The notes under the pieces are model-generated. The model did no database searches and was not told the DNA's origin. It worked only from the letters and a program-made list of their open reading frames with translations. From contig VRUJ01000018.1 in NCBI GenBank assembly GCA_019456165.1, positions 1 through 64,000 on the forward strand: a stretch of DNA of 64,000 nucleotides, written 5' to 3'. The translations under genes and the position numbers were made by a program. Shown here in pieces: positions 54,125 to 63,609 of the stretch. Source of the stretch: Chloroflexota bacterium (GTDB lineage: Bacteria; Chloroflexota; Anaerolineae; Anaerolineales; UBA11579). Within the stretch, counting starts at the first letter, position 1, and the number at the start of each line of letters is the position of its first letter.

Positions 54125-55528
54125 ATGAAAAATCGCATATCCCTATTGGCCATAGTTTCAGTAATAATTATTTCTCTTGCGTGCGGGTCTTCGACCGAGG
54201 CGCCGCCTACTGAGCCCGAGACTCCGACAGAAGATTCGGGAGTAGATGTGGTGGCTACTACAGTGGCTGCTACGATGGCGGCGGAACCAAATCAAGAAGT
54301 CTCCCCCACCCCCACCTTCACCGACGACCCAGGAGTTGACAACGTAGCAACATCGGTTGCTGCCACACTGCAAGCCGCGCAGCCCAGCTCAACACCAACC
54401 ATCCCACCCCCGATGTGCTTGCCCGCCCACCCTGGCGCGCAGCCTCCCCCCGCGGCGAATGGTCTAGCAGCCGGTGTTTCAGGCTCTGATGCGATCACCC
54501 TCTATGATTTGCAAGGCAGCATAGCGGGAACAAAAACAGCTACAGGTCTAAGCTGGCCGGATGAACTTCAGGTGCACCTCGGAGGCACATCTGGGGGCAT
54601 CAGCGCTTTGCCAGTGGTTTACAACACTCTCACTGGAGGGGGTGGCAACCAATTAAGCTCGGTGGCCAATGGGCTCGTATCCGGATTGATCACGCTGCCC
54701 AATATTGTCGCCATCACCGGCGCGCCAGGAGAGACGCTCTTCGCTTTCAGCACCAGCGACTCTGACGCGGGAGGTTGGCTAAGCAACCTATACGCCACCA
54801 GCCTGAGCAACGCAGCCAGCGCCGCGCCGCTGCTCACCCGTTCGGAGGGTGATGGATTTGTATACCTACCATTGGCGGTACGCACAAATTCCGGGCAAAT
54901 CCTGGGAGTCTGGTATACCCTGTCGCTGTACGGTATCGGAAATATCAATTTCCAACCCTACCGCGGCCTGTATTATTTTGACCTGGGCAGCAGCCTGGTA
55001 ACAGAGTACCTGGCCTTTGATATGGTAATCGGCGGATTCTCCCCCGACCATTCTTGGGTAGCCTTCTCACCCAATTCTGATTTCGCCCAACCACAGAGCA
55101 TTTTTATATTGAAGAATTTACTCACCTGCCAGGAAGTATTCCTCCCATTTGACCCAGGCAGCAACCAGAATGGCGGTTACGTGAAATTTTCCCCGGACAA
55201 CCAACTGGTAGCGTGGATGGAAGCCAGCGGTACCAGCCCGATGGACGCTCAGTTCCGATTGCGCGTAGCGCGCATCGACGGCAACATGCTTGTAGATGCG
55301 CCCATCAACACCCTGGCAGGTTTGGCTGGCGGAGAAATCCCCAATTGGCTCTCAACTCTAGGCTGGATTGATAACCATCTTTTAGTGCTGCGCATCGGCG
55401 TTTCTAATGGCGGGTCTTTGCTGGTCATGTGGGCTCCAGATCCCAACCAACCCCTAGACCCGGTCTTAGGAGCAAACCAATCCGTGCTGCTCGCTTCAGG
55501 CGCGTTTTTAGGTTTTAGCCATCCTTAG
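54125..55528 (+). CDS. Large lipoprotein with internal duplication
   Basis: The 467-residue protein has a lipoprotein signal (ISLACG) and an acidic Pro/Thr linker. The linker repeats the phrase SGVDVVATTVAATMAAE and PGVDNVATSVAATLQAAQ, an internal duplication. The C-terminal 330 residues look like beta-propeller blades (GGFSPDHSWVAFSPNSDF, YVKFSPDNQLVAWMEASG). A ligand- or protein-binding surface role is likely. It is divergent from the BMC operon but has its own promoter region. Confidence 0.7.
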   Translation: MKNRISLLAIVSVIIISLACGSSTEAPPTEPETPTEDSGVDVVATTVAATMAAEPNQEVSPTPTFTDDPGVDNVATSVAATLQAAQPSSTPTIPPPMCLPAHPGAQPPPAANGLAAGVSGSDAITLYDLQGSIAGTKTATGLSWPDELQVHLGGTSGGISALPVVYNTLTGGGGNQLSSVANGLVSGLITLPNIVAITGAPGETLFAFSTSDSDAGGWLSNLYATSLSNAASAAPLLTRSEGDGFVYLPLAVRTNSGQILGVWYTLSLYGIGNINFQPYRGLYYFDLGSSLVTEYLAFDMVIGGFSPDHSWVAFSPNSDFAQPQSIFILKNLLTCQEVFLPFDPGSNQNGGYVKFSPDNQLVAWMEASGTSPMDAQFRLRVARIDGNMLVDAPINTLAGLAGGEIPNWLSTLGWIDNHLLVLRIGVSNGGSLLVMWAPDPNQPLDPVLGANQSVLLASGAFLGFSHP

Positions 55529-55611
55529 GATTTACAATCGCCGAATTAAAGAAACGTATTCCTGACTAATTAACCATAATTCTTCTAGTTTATATCAATC
55601 GCGTAATTTTC

Positions 55612-55655
55612 ATCTAAGTGTATCCGCGTTTATCTGCGTCCATCCGCGGTTAATT
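55612..55655. repeat. Copy of the dispersed CGC-rich repeat
   Basis: CATCTAAGTGTATCCGCGTT plus TATCTGCGTCCATCCGCGG and TTAATT make the fullest copy in the window of the repeat seen also near 37.6 and 61.2 kb. It sits between the lipoprotein and der genes. Confidence 0.55.
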
Positions 55656-55685
55656 TATTCATTTCTTCACCCAAACAAACTAAAC

Positions 55686-57074
55686 CTAATCACCCCGCGC
55701 CTTGAATATCAAACGGATGGGGGTGCCCAAGTAACCGTAAGCCTCCCGGAAACGGTTCTTGAGAAATCGCTTGTAAGTAAAATGCACCAGTTTGGGATCA
55801 TTGACGTATAAAAGGAAAGTCGGTGGTTCACTGCGAACCTGGGTTCCGTAATATATCTTTAGCTGTTTACCGTGTTTTGAGGGCGCGGCGTGTTGGTCCT
55901 GAGATTTGCGCAGGATCTTATTGACCTGTGAGGTGGAAAGCTTTACCAGGCGCTCTTTTTGCACTTTTAAAGCCATAGGAATCACCTGGTTAACGCGCTG
56001 GCCGGTTAACGCAGAGATGAACATCATCGGCACATAATCCATAAAGTTGAGCGCCTGTCCGATCTCTTTTTTATAAACTTCAATTGTATGAGTATCTTTT
56101 TCGATGGCATCCCATTTGTTTACAACTACGACGACACTTTTCCATGCTTCGATGATGAACCCTGCAATATGAGTATCCTGCGCAGTTATGCTAGTGGTCG
56201 CGTCGATCAACAAAAGGGCGACATCCGCGCGATCAATGGCTTTGAATGAGCGAATAACGCTGTATTTTTCCACTCCAGGCTCGACCTTACCCCGACGGCG
56301 AATCCCAGCAGTATCAATTAATGTGATTGGTACATTTTCAAATTCGAGATACGAATCAACCGCGTCACGCGTAGTTCCCGGTATAGGGCTGACGATAGCA
56401 CGCTCCTCTCCAAGTAAACGGTTGAGTAAACTGGACTTACCCACATTGGGCTTACCGACGATAGCGATCTTTACAGATTCATCTTCCGTTTCATCTTCAA
56501 GCAGGTTGGGCTGGGCTTGGAAAGCCGCGATCAGAGCATCTAACATATCTCCTGACCCGGAGCCGTGCAACGCGGAGAGGGCGTGCAGCTCCTCAAATCC
56601 CATCTCGTAAAACTCCAACGCCTGATCACGCCGAGCCTGGCTGTCGCACTTATTCACCACCAGCAGCACAGGCGGAAAAGGTACTCCGTCGCGCTCAACC
56701 TGAAATCGACGCAAGATATCAGCAACCTCCTGGTCTGCTGGAGTGATTCCGTTTTCAACATCCACCAAGAAGAGAATTGCATCCGCCTCACGAATAGCTG
56801 CTTCAGCCTGAAAACGGATCTCACTGATAAACTCCGCTGATCCAATAGAAAGCGGCTTGCGGCCCACCCCACTTTTGACCTTTATTGGATCAATTCCCCC
56901 CGTATCAACCACCACAAAATCCACCCCCAGCCAATCAGCTTCAGCATGCAATCTATCCCGTGTAGTACCGGGAATGTCATCAACCACCGCTAAACGCTCA
57001 CCAGTTAGGCGGTTGAACAGTGTGCTTTTACCAACATTAGGACGCCCGACCAGGGCAACAACCGGTTTCGCCAT
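55686..57074 (-). CDS. der: Ribosome assembly GTPase Der (EngA)
   Basis: The 462-residue protein has two tandem GTPase domains. The G1 motifs are GRPNVGKST and GKPNVGKSS. Each has DTxG (VVDTGGID, LIDTAGIR) and NKxD (NKCD, NKWD). A C-terminal KH-like domain contains KIYYGTQVRSEPPTFLLYVND. Der is needed for 50S subunit maturation. It is the last gene of the cdaA-YbbR-der group. Confidence 0.97.
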   Translation of the reverse strand: MAKPVVALVGRPNVGKSTLFNRLTGERLAVVDDIPGTTRDRLHAEADWLGVDFVVVDTGGIDPIKVKSGVGRKPLSIGSAEFISEIRFQAEAAIREADAILFLVDVENGITPADQEVADILRRFQVERDGVPFPPVLLVVNKCDSQARRDQALEFYEMGFEELHALSALHGSGSGDMLDALIAAFQAQPNLLEDETEDESVKIAIVGKPNVGKSSLLNRLLGEERAIVSPIPGTTRDAVDSYLEFENVPITLIDTAGIRRRGKVEPGVEKYSVIRSFKAIDRADVALLLIDATTSITAQDTHIAGFIIEAWKSVVVVVNKWDAIEKDTHTIEVYKKEIGQALNFMDYVPMMFISALTGQRVNQVIPMALKVQKERLVKLSTSQVNKILRKSQDQHAAPSKHGKQLKIYYGTQVRSEPPTFLLYVNDPKLVHFTYKRFLKNRFREAYGYLGTPIRLIFKARGD

Positions 57075-57093
57075 ATGGTATTTTTACTCAGAA

Positions 57094-58440
57094 TTATGGA
57101 GTAGGGCTAGGTGTAGGGGTGAGTGTAGGAGTGGGTGTGGGGGTAATTGTCGGTGTTAACATAGCCGGAGGAGTAAGCTGTATAAAAATATCAACCTGAA
57201 TTGATGGAGGATTGATGGAATCGACTTGCAAGCCGGGTAATACTTCAAATCGTGGTTCACCGATAATGTTGGTACCCTCTCCCAAACCAGACAAATCGAT
57301 AATGTAGGTACCCTCTGCCAAACCAGACAGATCGATAAATATGTGCACATCGTCTTGGGTGATTTCATCTAAGACCACCAATGGACCAGTTATGAAAACT
57401 TCGACACTCTCTGGCGATATTTGAACACCCAAACCATCTTCTAACCCAGTAAACTCTACAGGAAGTGTAATGTTTGTAGTTCCCTCGATAGGAGTGATTC
57501 CCACAAAAACTAAAACGCTCTGTTCACCTTCGAGGTCAACGCCAGTGGGCAGATCCAGAGCCAGACGATTGGTTATGTCCGTGTTGTGATCTGTGAGATC
57601 TAATGGCAAAGTACTTACATAACCTGGTAAATCTTCTAATAGTTGTGGCAGCGCAGAGGAGAGTGTGACCGTGGGCGGTTGAATCTGTATCTCTGAAAGT
57701 TGGAAACCCGCAGCAGGTTGCCCCGTGGTCTCCAAAATGACGATCACAGTTCGATAACCAACCGCTTGAACAATTGGCAGAGTTAGTGTAACAGCTTCAG
57801 GATTGAGCGTAACTCCCGATATGACATTGCCGTTCTCATCGATAGGCTCTAGGTCTACATCTTCAGAAACCGTAGTCTGTGACTCATTAATATCTAATTC
57901 TGCGAATACCGCCACTACTTGCTCTACTAACGACTGGGGGCCGGATATTTCCACAGTTGGATTATCAATTACCAATGATTCAGCCTGAAAGCCAAGCGCA
58001 GGTTCTCCTGAGACTAGGGTTTGAATCTCCAAAACATTAGCAAGTATCGTTTCCATTTCAATGATGACTTCTTGGGGTAATACTTCAATTAATCGCACTG
58101 GGTCAAGGAATACATCGATCTTGACAGGAACAGTGAATTCCCCAGAACCGAGTTGAGAAAGATTAATGCTCGCCTGAACTCGATCGGTTTCATTTGCCAG
58201 GACTCTGCAAATAGAACTCGGAGCTCTCAATAAAATTTCAACAGTTTCTGGTGGAGCGCGAGTAATCATCAGACCAGGGTTCTGTCCAATTAATTCAAGA
58301 GCGACCCGATTTGGGCTGGCACATTCCTCGTTGGGATCATCGGCTACAACAGCCGAAATCCACACCGCCAAGGCTAATAAAAAGGCGAACAAGAAGGTGC
58401 TGATATTATTCCACAATCTGCGGTAAATATTTAAGCTCAT
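57094..58440 (-). CDS. YbbR-domain protein (CdaR-like)
   Basis: The 448-residue protein has one N-terminal membrane helix. A long beta-rich exterior part follows with about four YbbR repeats, and a C-terminal Thr/Pro-rich tail. CdaR proteins of this kind regulate the c-di-AMP cyclase CdaA. The gene starts three bases after cdaA, consistent with a CdaA-CdaR pair. The Thr/Pro tail is unusual for CdaR, but similar tails are common in lipoproteins of this window. Confidence 0.85.
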   Translation of the reverse strand: MSLNIYRRLWNNISTFLFAFLLALAVWISAVVADDPNEECASPNRVALELIGQNPGLMITRAPPETVEILLRAPSSICRVLANETDRVQASINLSQLGSGEFTVPVKIDVFLDPVRLIEVLPQEVIIEMETILANVLEIQTLVSGEPALGFQAESLVIDNPTVEISGPQSLVEQVVAVFAELDINESQTTVSEDVDLEPIDENGNVISGVTLNPEAVTLTLPIVQAVGYRTVIVILETTGQPAAGFQLSEIQIQPPTVTLSSALPQLLEDLPGYVSTLPLDLTDHNTDITNRLALDLPTGVDLEGEQSVLVFVGITPIEGTTNITLPVEFTGLEDGLGVQISPESVEVFITGPLVVLDEITQDDVHIFIDLSGLAEGTYIIDLSGLGEGTNIIGEPRFEVLPGLQVDSINPPSIQVDIFIQLTPPAMLTPTITPTPTPTLTPTPSPTP

Positions 58441-58443
58441 CGA

Positions 58444-59319
58444 TTATTCCTCTTCTTCGGCTTCAATTGGTGCGAGGAATGGCAAGTATTGGTAGATGTA
58501 TTCTTCCAGCCCCTTTCTGGGTTCAAATGGACCGTAGAAGGCCTCTAATACGCCTCCTAACCTTTCAACTGCCAAACGGTGAATCATGCGGCCGCCATGG
58601 GCAACTGAAATCGAACCAGTTTCTTCAGAGACGACCACCGCGATACTATCGCTGACTTCAGAAATACCTAAAGCAGCCCTATGACGCAAACCCATCTGTC
58701 TTTCTGGGTTACCGGCCAACACACCGCTGGCAGAAAGGGGCATCACACAACTAGCGCCCATCAAGTTGTTTCTCGAGATAATTACCGCCCCATCGTGGAG
58801 GGGAGTGTTTGGATAGAAGATTTGCAGCAGCAGTTGGGTAGAAACCTGAGCTTCTATGCGCACTCCGGTATCAATATAATCATCCAGGTTGTCTAAACGC
58901 CTCAGTATTATCAGAGCGCCGTGTCTTCTGGTTGAAAGGCGTGCCGCGGCATTTACAACCGTGGCAATCACATCTTGCATTTCTTCACGAATGCGGCCGG
59001 TAGGTAAAAAAGCGCTCACACGCCCTAGTCGCTCTAAAGCTCTGCGGATTTCTGGAGCAAAAATCACCGGAATGGCGATAAGTAGGGCTGGCAGAGTAAT
59101 ATTCAGCAGCCATGAGAAAGCAGGGAGATCAACAACGACGGTAAGAAAACTAATTAGAATGAAAAATAAAAATACTCCCCGCATCAATACCATGGCCTGA
59201 GTATTGCGGAAAAAGAGTAAAAGCCCAAAAAACATCATCGTGACCAGGATCAGGTCAATCACACCTAACCAATCCAGGCGCTGGAAGATAAATAGCAGAT
59301 CGTTAATTAGTTCGGCCAC
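58444..59319 (-). CDS. cdaA: Diadenylate cyclase CdaA
   Basis: The 291-residue membrane enzyme makes cyclic di-AMP from two ATP. Three N-terminal helices (residues of about 16-85) precede the DAC domain. The catalytic DGA is at 176-178 (NTPLHDGAVII) and RHR at 212-214 (GLRHRAALGIS). Both essential motifs are intact. It is followed by the YbbR protein, matching the cdaAR arrangement of Gram-positive bacteria. c-di-AMP controls potassium and osmotic balance. Confidence 0.95.
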   Translation of the reverse strand: MAELINDLLFIFQRLDWLGVIDLILVTMMFFGLLLFFRNTQAMVLMRGVFLFFILISFLTVVVDLPAFSWLLNITLPALLIAIPVIFAPEIRRALERLGRVSAFLPTGRIREEMQDVIATVVNAAARLSTRRHGALIILRRLDNLDDYIDTGVRIEAQVSTQLLLQIFYPNTPLHDGAVIISRNNLMGASCVMPLSASGVLAGNPERQMGLRHRAALGISEVSDSIAVVVSEETGSISVAHGGRMIHRLAVERLGGVLEAFYGPFEPRKGLEEYIYQYLPFLAPIEAEEEE

Positions 59320-59447
59320 AAGAAATAGCGCTCCATTTAATTCCAGGGGATCTGTGGAAAAAGCCAGAATACCCTGTTGCGGGGTTCTTCACTTCAAACC
59401 CCCATAATTGTAATTTGTTTTCCGCCACCTGACCAACCAAATAATTG

Positions 59448-60599
59448 TTATAAAGGTTTCAGGACTCGATCAACTCGTAATTGTTTGAACAGCATCACCG
59501 TCTGGTCGCTTTGCATTTCACGCGCTGCTTCTTGCCAGGCGGAAACTCTCAACTCCTGGATGGGACGTGTTTCATAGCCTAACTCACTCCAAACTTCAAC
59601 TCGTTTAGCGAAATCTGGGGACGCAAAAATTAATGAGGCTTCACACTGTAGTTCTCGCGAAGCTTTTTCAACTTCGGTAAAAAGGAACGGCACAACTTCG
59701 GCGAGATTCAAGTCTACTTCAAAATAAACCTCATCTATTCGGGCAACTAGATTCTCCACCTTCCAACCAGCTAAGCCGACCAGTTTATCCTTGCTCATTA
59801 ACAACATATAGGCTTTCTCACCAAATGCAGCCATGACATCAAAATCGGAAATGCTGTGTTTACCTTCACTAACCCGGGTAATAAACGCGGCAATCTCCTT
59901 CGCTTGCTTTGGACTGGCGCGTAATATTGTCAAATCTTCTGCGCTCGTGGTGGTTGTTTTACTAACCTGTATCGGGCCACTGATATCTTCAGCCTGATCC
60001 GGGAATAATTTCTTCCATTCTTCTTTTACTTGTTTCCAGGTCTCCTCAAAACTGCCATCGTTTTGGATAACTGTATTTGCTGCAGCTACTTTTTCTTCTT
60101 GTGAAGATTGAGTATTCATACGTTCCCGAGCAGAAGCTTCGTCCATTCCACGTTTCTCAGCCAAACGAGAGAGTTGTTCTTTTTCAGGGGAGGTTGCAAC
60201 CCAAATCGTGTCACAAGCAGAAAGTAATGACCCATCTAACAATTTAATAGCTTCGATCACGACTACTTCTCGTGGAGATTTTTTGACCAGATGATCCACC
60301 GCCTGGCCTACCAGAGGGTGTACGATCGCTTCTAATTTCTTCAAGGCTTCTGCATCTGAAAACACAAGCTTTCCCAGCTTATCACGGTCAATATCCCCAT
60401 TCTCATCCAGCAGCCAATTTCCAAACGAATCGATAACTTGTGAGTAACCCGGAGCGCCCTTGGAAATTACTCTGTGGCTGAGAGCATCAGCGTCAATACC
60501 ATACACACCAAGATGTTCCAACATCTTGCGCACTACGCTCTTACCAGTAGCGATATTTCCGGTCAGGCCGATTACAAATTTTCCTTTCCACTTACTCAT
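59448..60599 (-). CDS. coaE: Dephospho-CoA kinase fused to a C-terminal GNAT-like domain
   Basis: Residues 1 to about 205 are a dephospho-CoA kinase: Walker A GLTGNIATGKS (11-21), YGIDADALSHRV and VVIEAIKLLDGSLL. It performs the last step of CoA synthesis. The 180 further residues (FITRVSEGKHSISDFDVMAAF ... VAR-IDEVYFEVDLNL) have the pattern of GNAT-like acetyltransferase folds, although I see no clear CoA-binding R/Q-x-x-G-x-G/A motif. The usual kinase is about 200 residues, so this is a fusion. Role of the second domain unknown. Confidence 0.85.
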   Translation of the reverse strand: MSKWKGKFVIGLTGNIATGKSVVRKMLEHLGVYGIDADALSHRVISKGAPGYSQVIDSFGNWLLDENGDIDRDKLGKLVFSDAEALKKLEAIVHPLVGQAVDHLVKKSPREVVVIEAIKLLDGSLLSACDTIWVATSPEKEQLSRLAEKRGMDEASARERMNTQSSQEEKVAAANTVIQNDGSFEETWKQVKEEWKKLFPDQAEDISGPIQVSKTTTTSAEDLTILRASPKQAKEIAAFITRVSEGKHSISDFDVMAAFGEKAYMLLMSKDKLVGLAGWKVENLVARIDEVYFEVDLNLAEVVPFLFTEVEKASRELQCEASLIFASPDFAKRVEVWSELGYETRPIQELRVSAWQEAAREMQSDQTVMLFKQLRVDRVLKPL

Positions 60600-61404
60600 A
60601 GATAAATCCTAAACCATAATGGATAAAACATCTTTTCTCATTTTAGCCTCACTATTTAGGGTTGTAAAGTGTTTGGCATGTTTATTCTGCTTAGGGGAGT
60701 AGTTCTGGAGCCTCCGGTTTTTGTTGAGGGTTATTGTAAAAGCAACATCTTACACCAACCGTCAGAGCACTAATTAACGATGTCTGGAATTACCCAAAAA
60801 AGTGTTTTAGGAATATGACAACTAACCCTAGCAAATCGGGACATCTGACACATGACCATAAGGAGTATTGCTAATAAACTATGCTTACAAACAAAAAAAC
60901 TTGTAGTTGTATATACCTCCTCACCCTCCTTCTTCTGAGTTGGTTTTGTCAATCCCGTGGTTGCCATCGCGGGATTGACGCTTTATAAGACATATAATTC
61001 TTAGCCCCGAACGGGGGAAGGGTTTCGGATAATGGAAGTAGGCTCAAAAATACTTTAGCATACATAGAAACTTATTTTCGAGACTCTTCGCTGCGCTCAG
61101 AGTGACACTTGATATTATGTTTGTTAGGGTATGAAAGCAAAGTCAAACACATATTTCAACCCAGTTAAAACAATAATAATTTTGAAGGCAGATGAACACA
61201 GATAAACGCAGAAACAAACCTTATCTGCGTGTATCCGTGGTTAATTAATAGTGTCCAAAATCAGTCGTCTATCCTAAACGCGAGTCACCCACAGCCGATG
61301 AAGAATACAAGTATTTCCCGACGGTCCACGCGGCGTAAATCGTGACTTCTCACTACAATCTGACCTGTCCTGATAATAGCCCAGAGGCGATGTACACCGA
61401 GGAC
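60600..61404. other. 805-base intergenic region with repeats only
   Basis: I find no gene here; a 65-codon frame at 60770-60967 has no start signal or recognisable composition. The stretch contains a 10-bp inverted repeat (GTCAATCCCG at 60948-60957 and 60970-60979). A CTTCGCTGCGCTCAGAGTGA phrase follows at about 61085-61104. The CGC-rich inverted repeat at 61187-61250 completes it. Confidence 0.6.
61187..61250. repeat. Inverted copy of the dispersed CGC-rich repeat
   Basis: GCAGATGAACACAGATAAAC and the inverted TTATCTGCGTGTATCCGTGG face each other across about 15 bases, so this copy is a small inverted-repeat unit like the one at 37.6 kb. Confidence 0.55.
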
Positions 61405-62589
61405 CTAGTTCAGCACACCTAATTTCCGGCCGACCGAAGTAAATACTTCTAATCCCTTTTCAAGATCTTCTTTCGAGTGTGCGGCAGAGATCATAACGCG
61501 GATGCGCGCCGCTCCTTTAGGCACAGTCGGAAAACCAATCGCCATCCCAAAGACACCAGCAGAGAATAGTCCTCGGCTAAATTCCTGGGCTAATGGCGCT
61601 TCACCTAACATAACAGGTACAATCGGGGTGACACTATTCCCGGTATCAAAACCCAAATTACGCATTTCAGCTTTGAAAAAATCCGCGTTTTCCCAGAGTT
61701 TGTCTACTAACTCCGTAGATTCTTCCATTAGATCAATTGCTGCCAGGCAGGCGGCTACATCTGGAACTGTCATCGCGGAGGAGAAAAGAAATGGGCGGCC
61801 GCGCTGATGCAGCCATTCCACAACTTTTGCGTTGCCTGCCGCTACCCCGCCCATCACGCCAAATGCTTTGGACATTGTACCAATCTCAACATCCACTTTT
61901 CCGTGTAAACCGAAGTGATCGACAATTCCCCTGCCGCCCTTGCCCATCACACCCTCCCCGTGGGCATCATCAACCATTAGGATTGCAGAGTGATTTTTTG
62001 TGACTGCGTAGATTTCATCCAGGGGTGCAATATCGCCATCCATGCTGAACACACCATCTGTAACCGCCAAAGCGCGGCGGTAATCCTTACGATCCTTTTG
62101 TAATACTCGCTCAAGATCAGCCGAGTCGCCGTGTTCGTAAGCTATGATCTTGGCACGCGAAAGACGGCAGCCATCAATTATGCTGGCGTGATTTAGGCGG
62201 TCAGAGAAAATCACATCTTCTTTACCCACGAGAGCTGGAATCACTGCCAGATTTGCGCTGAAACCGGATTGAAAACTGATGGCGGAATCCACACCTTTGA
62301 AATTCGCTAAACGTTTATCCAATTCAATGTGTAGATCCATTGTACCTGCGATGGTGCGAACTGCTCCTGGGCCTACACCATATTTATCCATGGCTTCTTT
62401 TGCAGCAGCCACAAGACGAGGATGATCTGCTAAACCCAAATAATTATTTGAGCAGAAATTGAGTACATTTTCCCCATCTACATCCAGCCAGGCCCCCTGT
62501 GGAGAGCCTAAAGTTCGGATTTGGTTATACAGCCCTGCATCCTTCAATGCTGCTATTTCTTCATCTACCCAGGCAAGTTTATTTCGCAT
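61405..62589 (-). CDS. kbl: Glycine C-acetyltransferase (2-amino-3-ketobutyrate CoA ligase)
   Basis: The 394-residue PLP enzyme of the alpha-oxoamine synthase family has the PLP lysine at about 241 ([12 protein letters not shown]) and [16 protein letters not shown]. It also has the start [13 protein letters not shown], which is Kbl-like rather than BioF-like. It interconverts 2-amino-3-ketobutyrate plus CoA with glycine plus acetyl-CoA in threonine breakdown. A threonine dehydrogenase (tdh) is not adjacent, so the annotation rests on family resemblance; BioF-like activity is a minor alternative. Confidence 0.88.
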   Translation of the reverse strand: MRNKLAWVDEEIAALKDAGLYNQIRTLGSPQGAWLDVDGENVLNFCSNNYLGLADHPRLVAAAKEAMDKYGVGPGAVRTIAGTMDLHIELDKRLANFKGVDSAISFQSGFSANLAVIPALVGKEDVIFSDRLNHASIIDGCRLSRAKIIAYEHGDSADLERVLQKDRKDYRRALAVTDGVFSMDGDIAPLDEIYAVTKNHSAILMVDDAHGEGVMGKGGRGIVDHFGLHGKVDVEIGTMSKAFGVMGGVAAGNAKVVEWLHQRGRPFLFSSAMTVPDVAACLAAIDLMEESTELVDKLWENADFFKAEMRNLGFDTGNSVTPIVPVMLGEAPLAQEFSRGLFSAGVFGMAIGFPTVPKGAARIRVMISAAHSKEDLEKGLEVFTSVGRKLGVLN

Positions 62590-62730
62590 TAGGTTAGTCT
62601 CCTATGATTTGTCAGGTGTCCAAAATCTTTTCAGAATTCTAATTTGAAGGTCAGTATAAACATATTGTATTAGTATGTCACTGTATATTCAATTTTAGCA
62701 CGATAGCAGAAGTAGTGAACGCTGATATTA

Positions 62731-62759
62731 TTGCAGGGCAAAGTCTAGTATGGTAGAAT
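62731..62759 (+). promoter_or_regulatory. Promoter for the tRNA-Ser genes
   Basis: TTGCAG (62731-62736), 17 bases and TAGAAT (62754-62759) lie about 40 bases upstream of the tRNA-Ser(TGA) gene. Confidence 0.5.
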
Positions 62760-62798
62760 TCAAAACGCTCGGGAGAGGAAACCCGTGTAAAAGTTCCC

Positions 62799-62889
<91 letters not shown>

Positions 62890-62906
62890 TTGTACGTTAA
62901 TAACAC

Positions 62907-62996
62907 GGGGAGGTCGCATAGTCTGGTTTATTGCGCCCGCCTGCTAAGCGGGTTCCGGGTTGTACTCGGACGAGGGTTCAAATCCCTCCCTCCCCG
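62907..62996 (+). tRNA. tRNA-Ser (anticodon GCT)
   Basis: Acceptor GGGGAGG pairs with CCTCCCC. The anticodon loop CTGCTAA carries GCT, and a long variable arm marks a class II tRNA. CCA is not encoded. It follows the Ser-TGA gene by 20 bases, so the two are probably one transcript. Confidence 0.93.
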
Positions 62997-63069
62997 CCTT
63001 GAGATCATTTTAGCTTGTGGAGTTCGCTTGATAAACTCCCTGATTTCTAAGGGTAGACCGTATAAGTTC

Positions 63070-63146
63070 GCCCTAGTAGCTCAGATGGATAGAGCGCTTG
63101 CTTGCGGAGTAAGAGGTCGCGCGTTCGAATCGTGCCTAGGGTACCA
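63070..63146 (+). tRNA. tRNA-Arg (anticodon GCG)
   Basis: Acceptor GCCCTAG pairs with CTAGGGT, with a G-U end pair. The D arm is GCTCAGATGGATAGAGC and the anticodon stem-loop CTTGC-TTGCGGA-GTAAG carries GCG. The variable loop is short, the T arm follows, and CCA is encoded, unlike in the two serine tRNAs. G34 suggests decoding of CGC/CGU without inosine. The anticodon assignment relies on the stem alignment. Confidence 0.85.
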
Positions 63147-63158
63147 ATAGTTCATAAC

Positions 63159-63192
63159 AAAGACCGCGTAATGTGAGGAGGACGCGGTCTTT
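63159..63192 (+). terminator. Terminator-like hairpin after tRNA-Arg
   Basis: AAAGACCGCGT at 63159-63169 and its complement at 63182-63192 form an 11-bp stem ending in TTT, 13 bases after the encoded CCA. It may also serve the convergent cupin gene. Confidence 0.65.
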
Positions 63193-63239
63193 GGCTATTA
63201 ACAGAACTATTGAAATTTATTGTCGTTAATTCAACTTCC

Positions 63240-63557
63240 TTAAAGCAATAACAACAACATTATCAATCTGGTCTTTGCCAGGATAGAATGGGCCAATTTG
63301 GGTTGCATATACACCCAGGTGCCAGGCTGAACACTCATCGAGGCATCACCCAGGGTTAGATCGGCCTCTCCCTCCACAAAATACAACATAGCGGGTTGTG
63401 AGGCGGTGTGCTCAGAAAGCTCTTGTCCCGGGGCAAACCCAAAAAGGATCGTCTTGTGATCACCCTGTTTGTGGATGGTTTGGCTGACGATACTGTCCAC
63501 CGGAATTTCAGGTAAATTGTCTTTCAGATCAGGGATAAATATATAGTCTTTTTCCAA
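63240..63557 (-). CDS. Small cupin-domain protein
   Basis: The 105-residue beta-barrel protein has cupin motif 1 (GFAPGQELSEHTASQPAMLYFVEGEADL) and motif 2 (QPGTWVYMQPKLAHSI). At most two histidines and one Glu of the metal site are visible. The start TTG at 63557 follows AAGGAG by nine bases. Its target is unknown; such small cupins often bind metal or a sugar. It ends in five leucines, an unusual end for a cupin. Confidence 0.8.
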   Translation of the reverse strand: MEKDYIFIPDLKDNLPEIPVDSIVSQTIHKQGDHKTILFGFAPGQELSEHTASQPAMLYFVEGEADLTLGDASMSVQPGTWVYMQPKLAHSILAKTRLIMLLLLL

Positions 63558-63609
63558 AGTAGTATTCTCCTTAAATTTGGTTAGAGAATCAGAATAGATG
63601 CCCGGAAAA

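Noticed and set aside
60770-60967. 65-codon minus-strand frame in the 805-base gap
   Set aside because: It overlaps a hairpin and repeats, has no start signal and no domain.
62590-62730. Glycine riboswitch upstream of kbl
   Set aside because: The leader is short and AT-rich and shows no tandem aptamer pattern.
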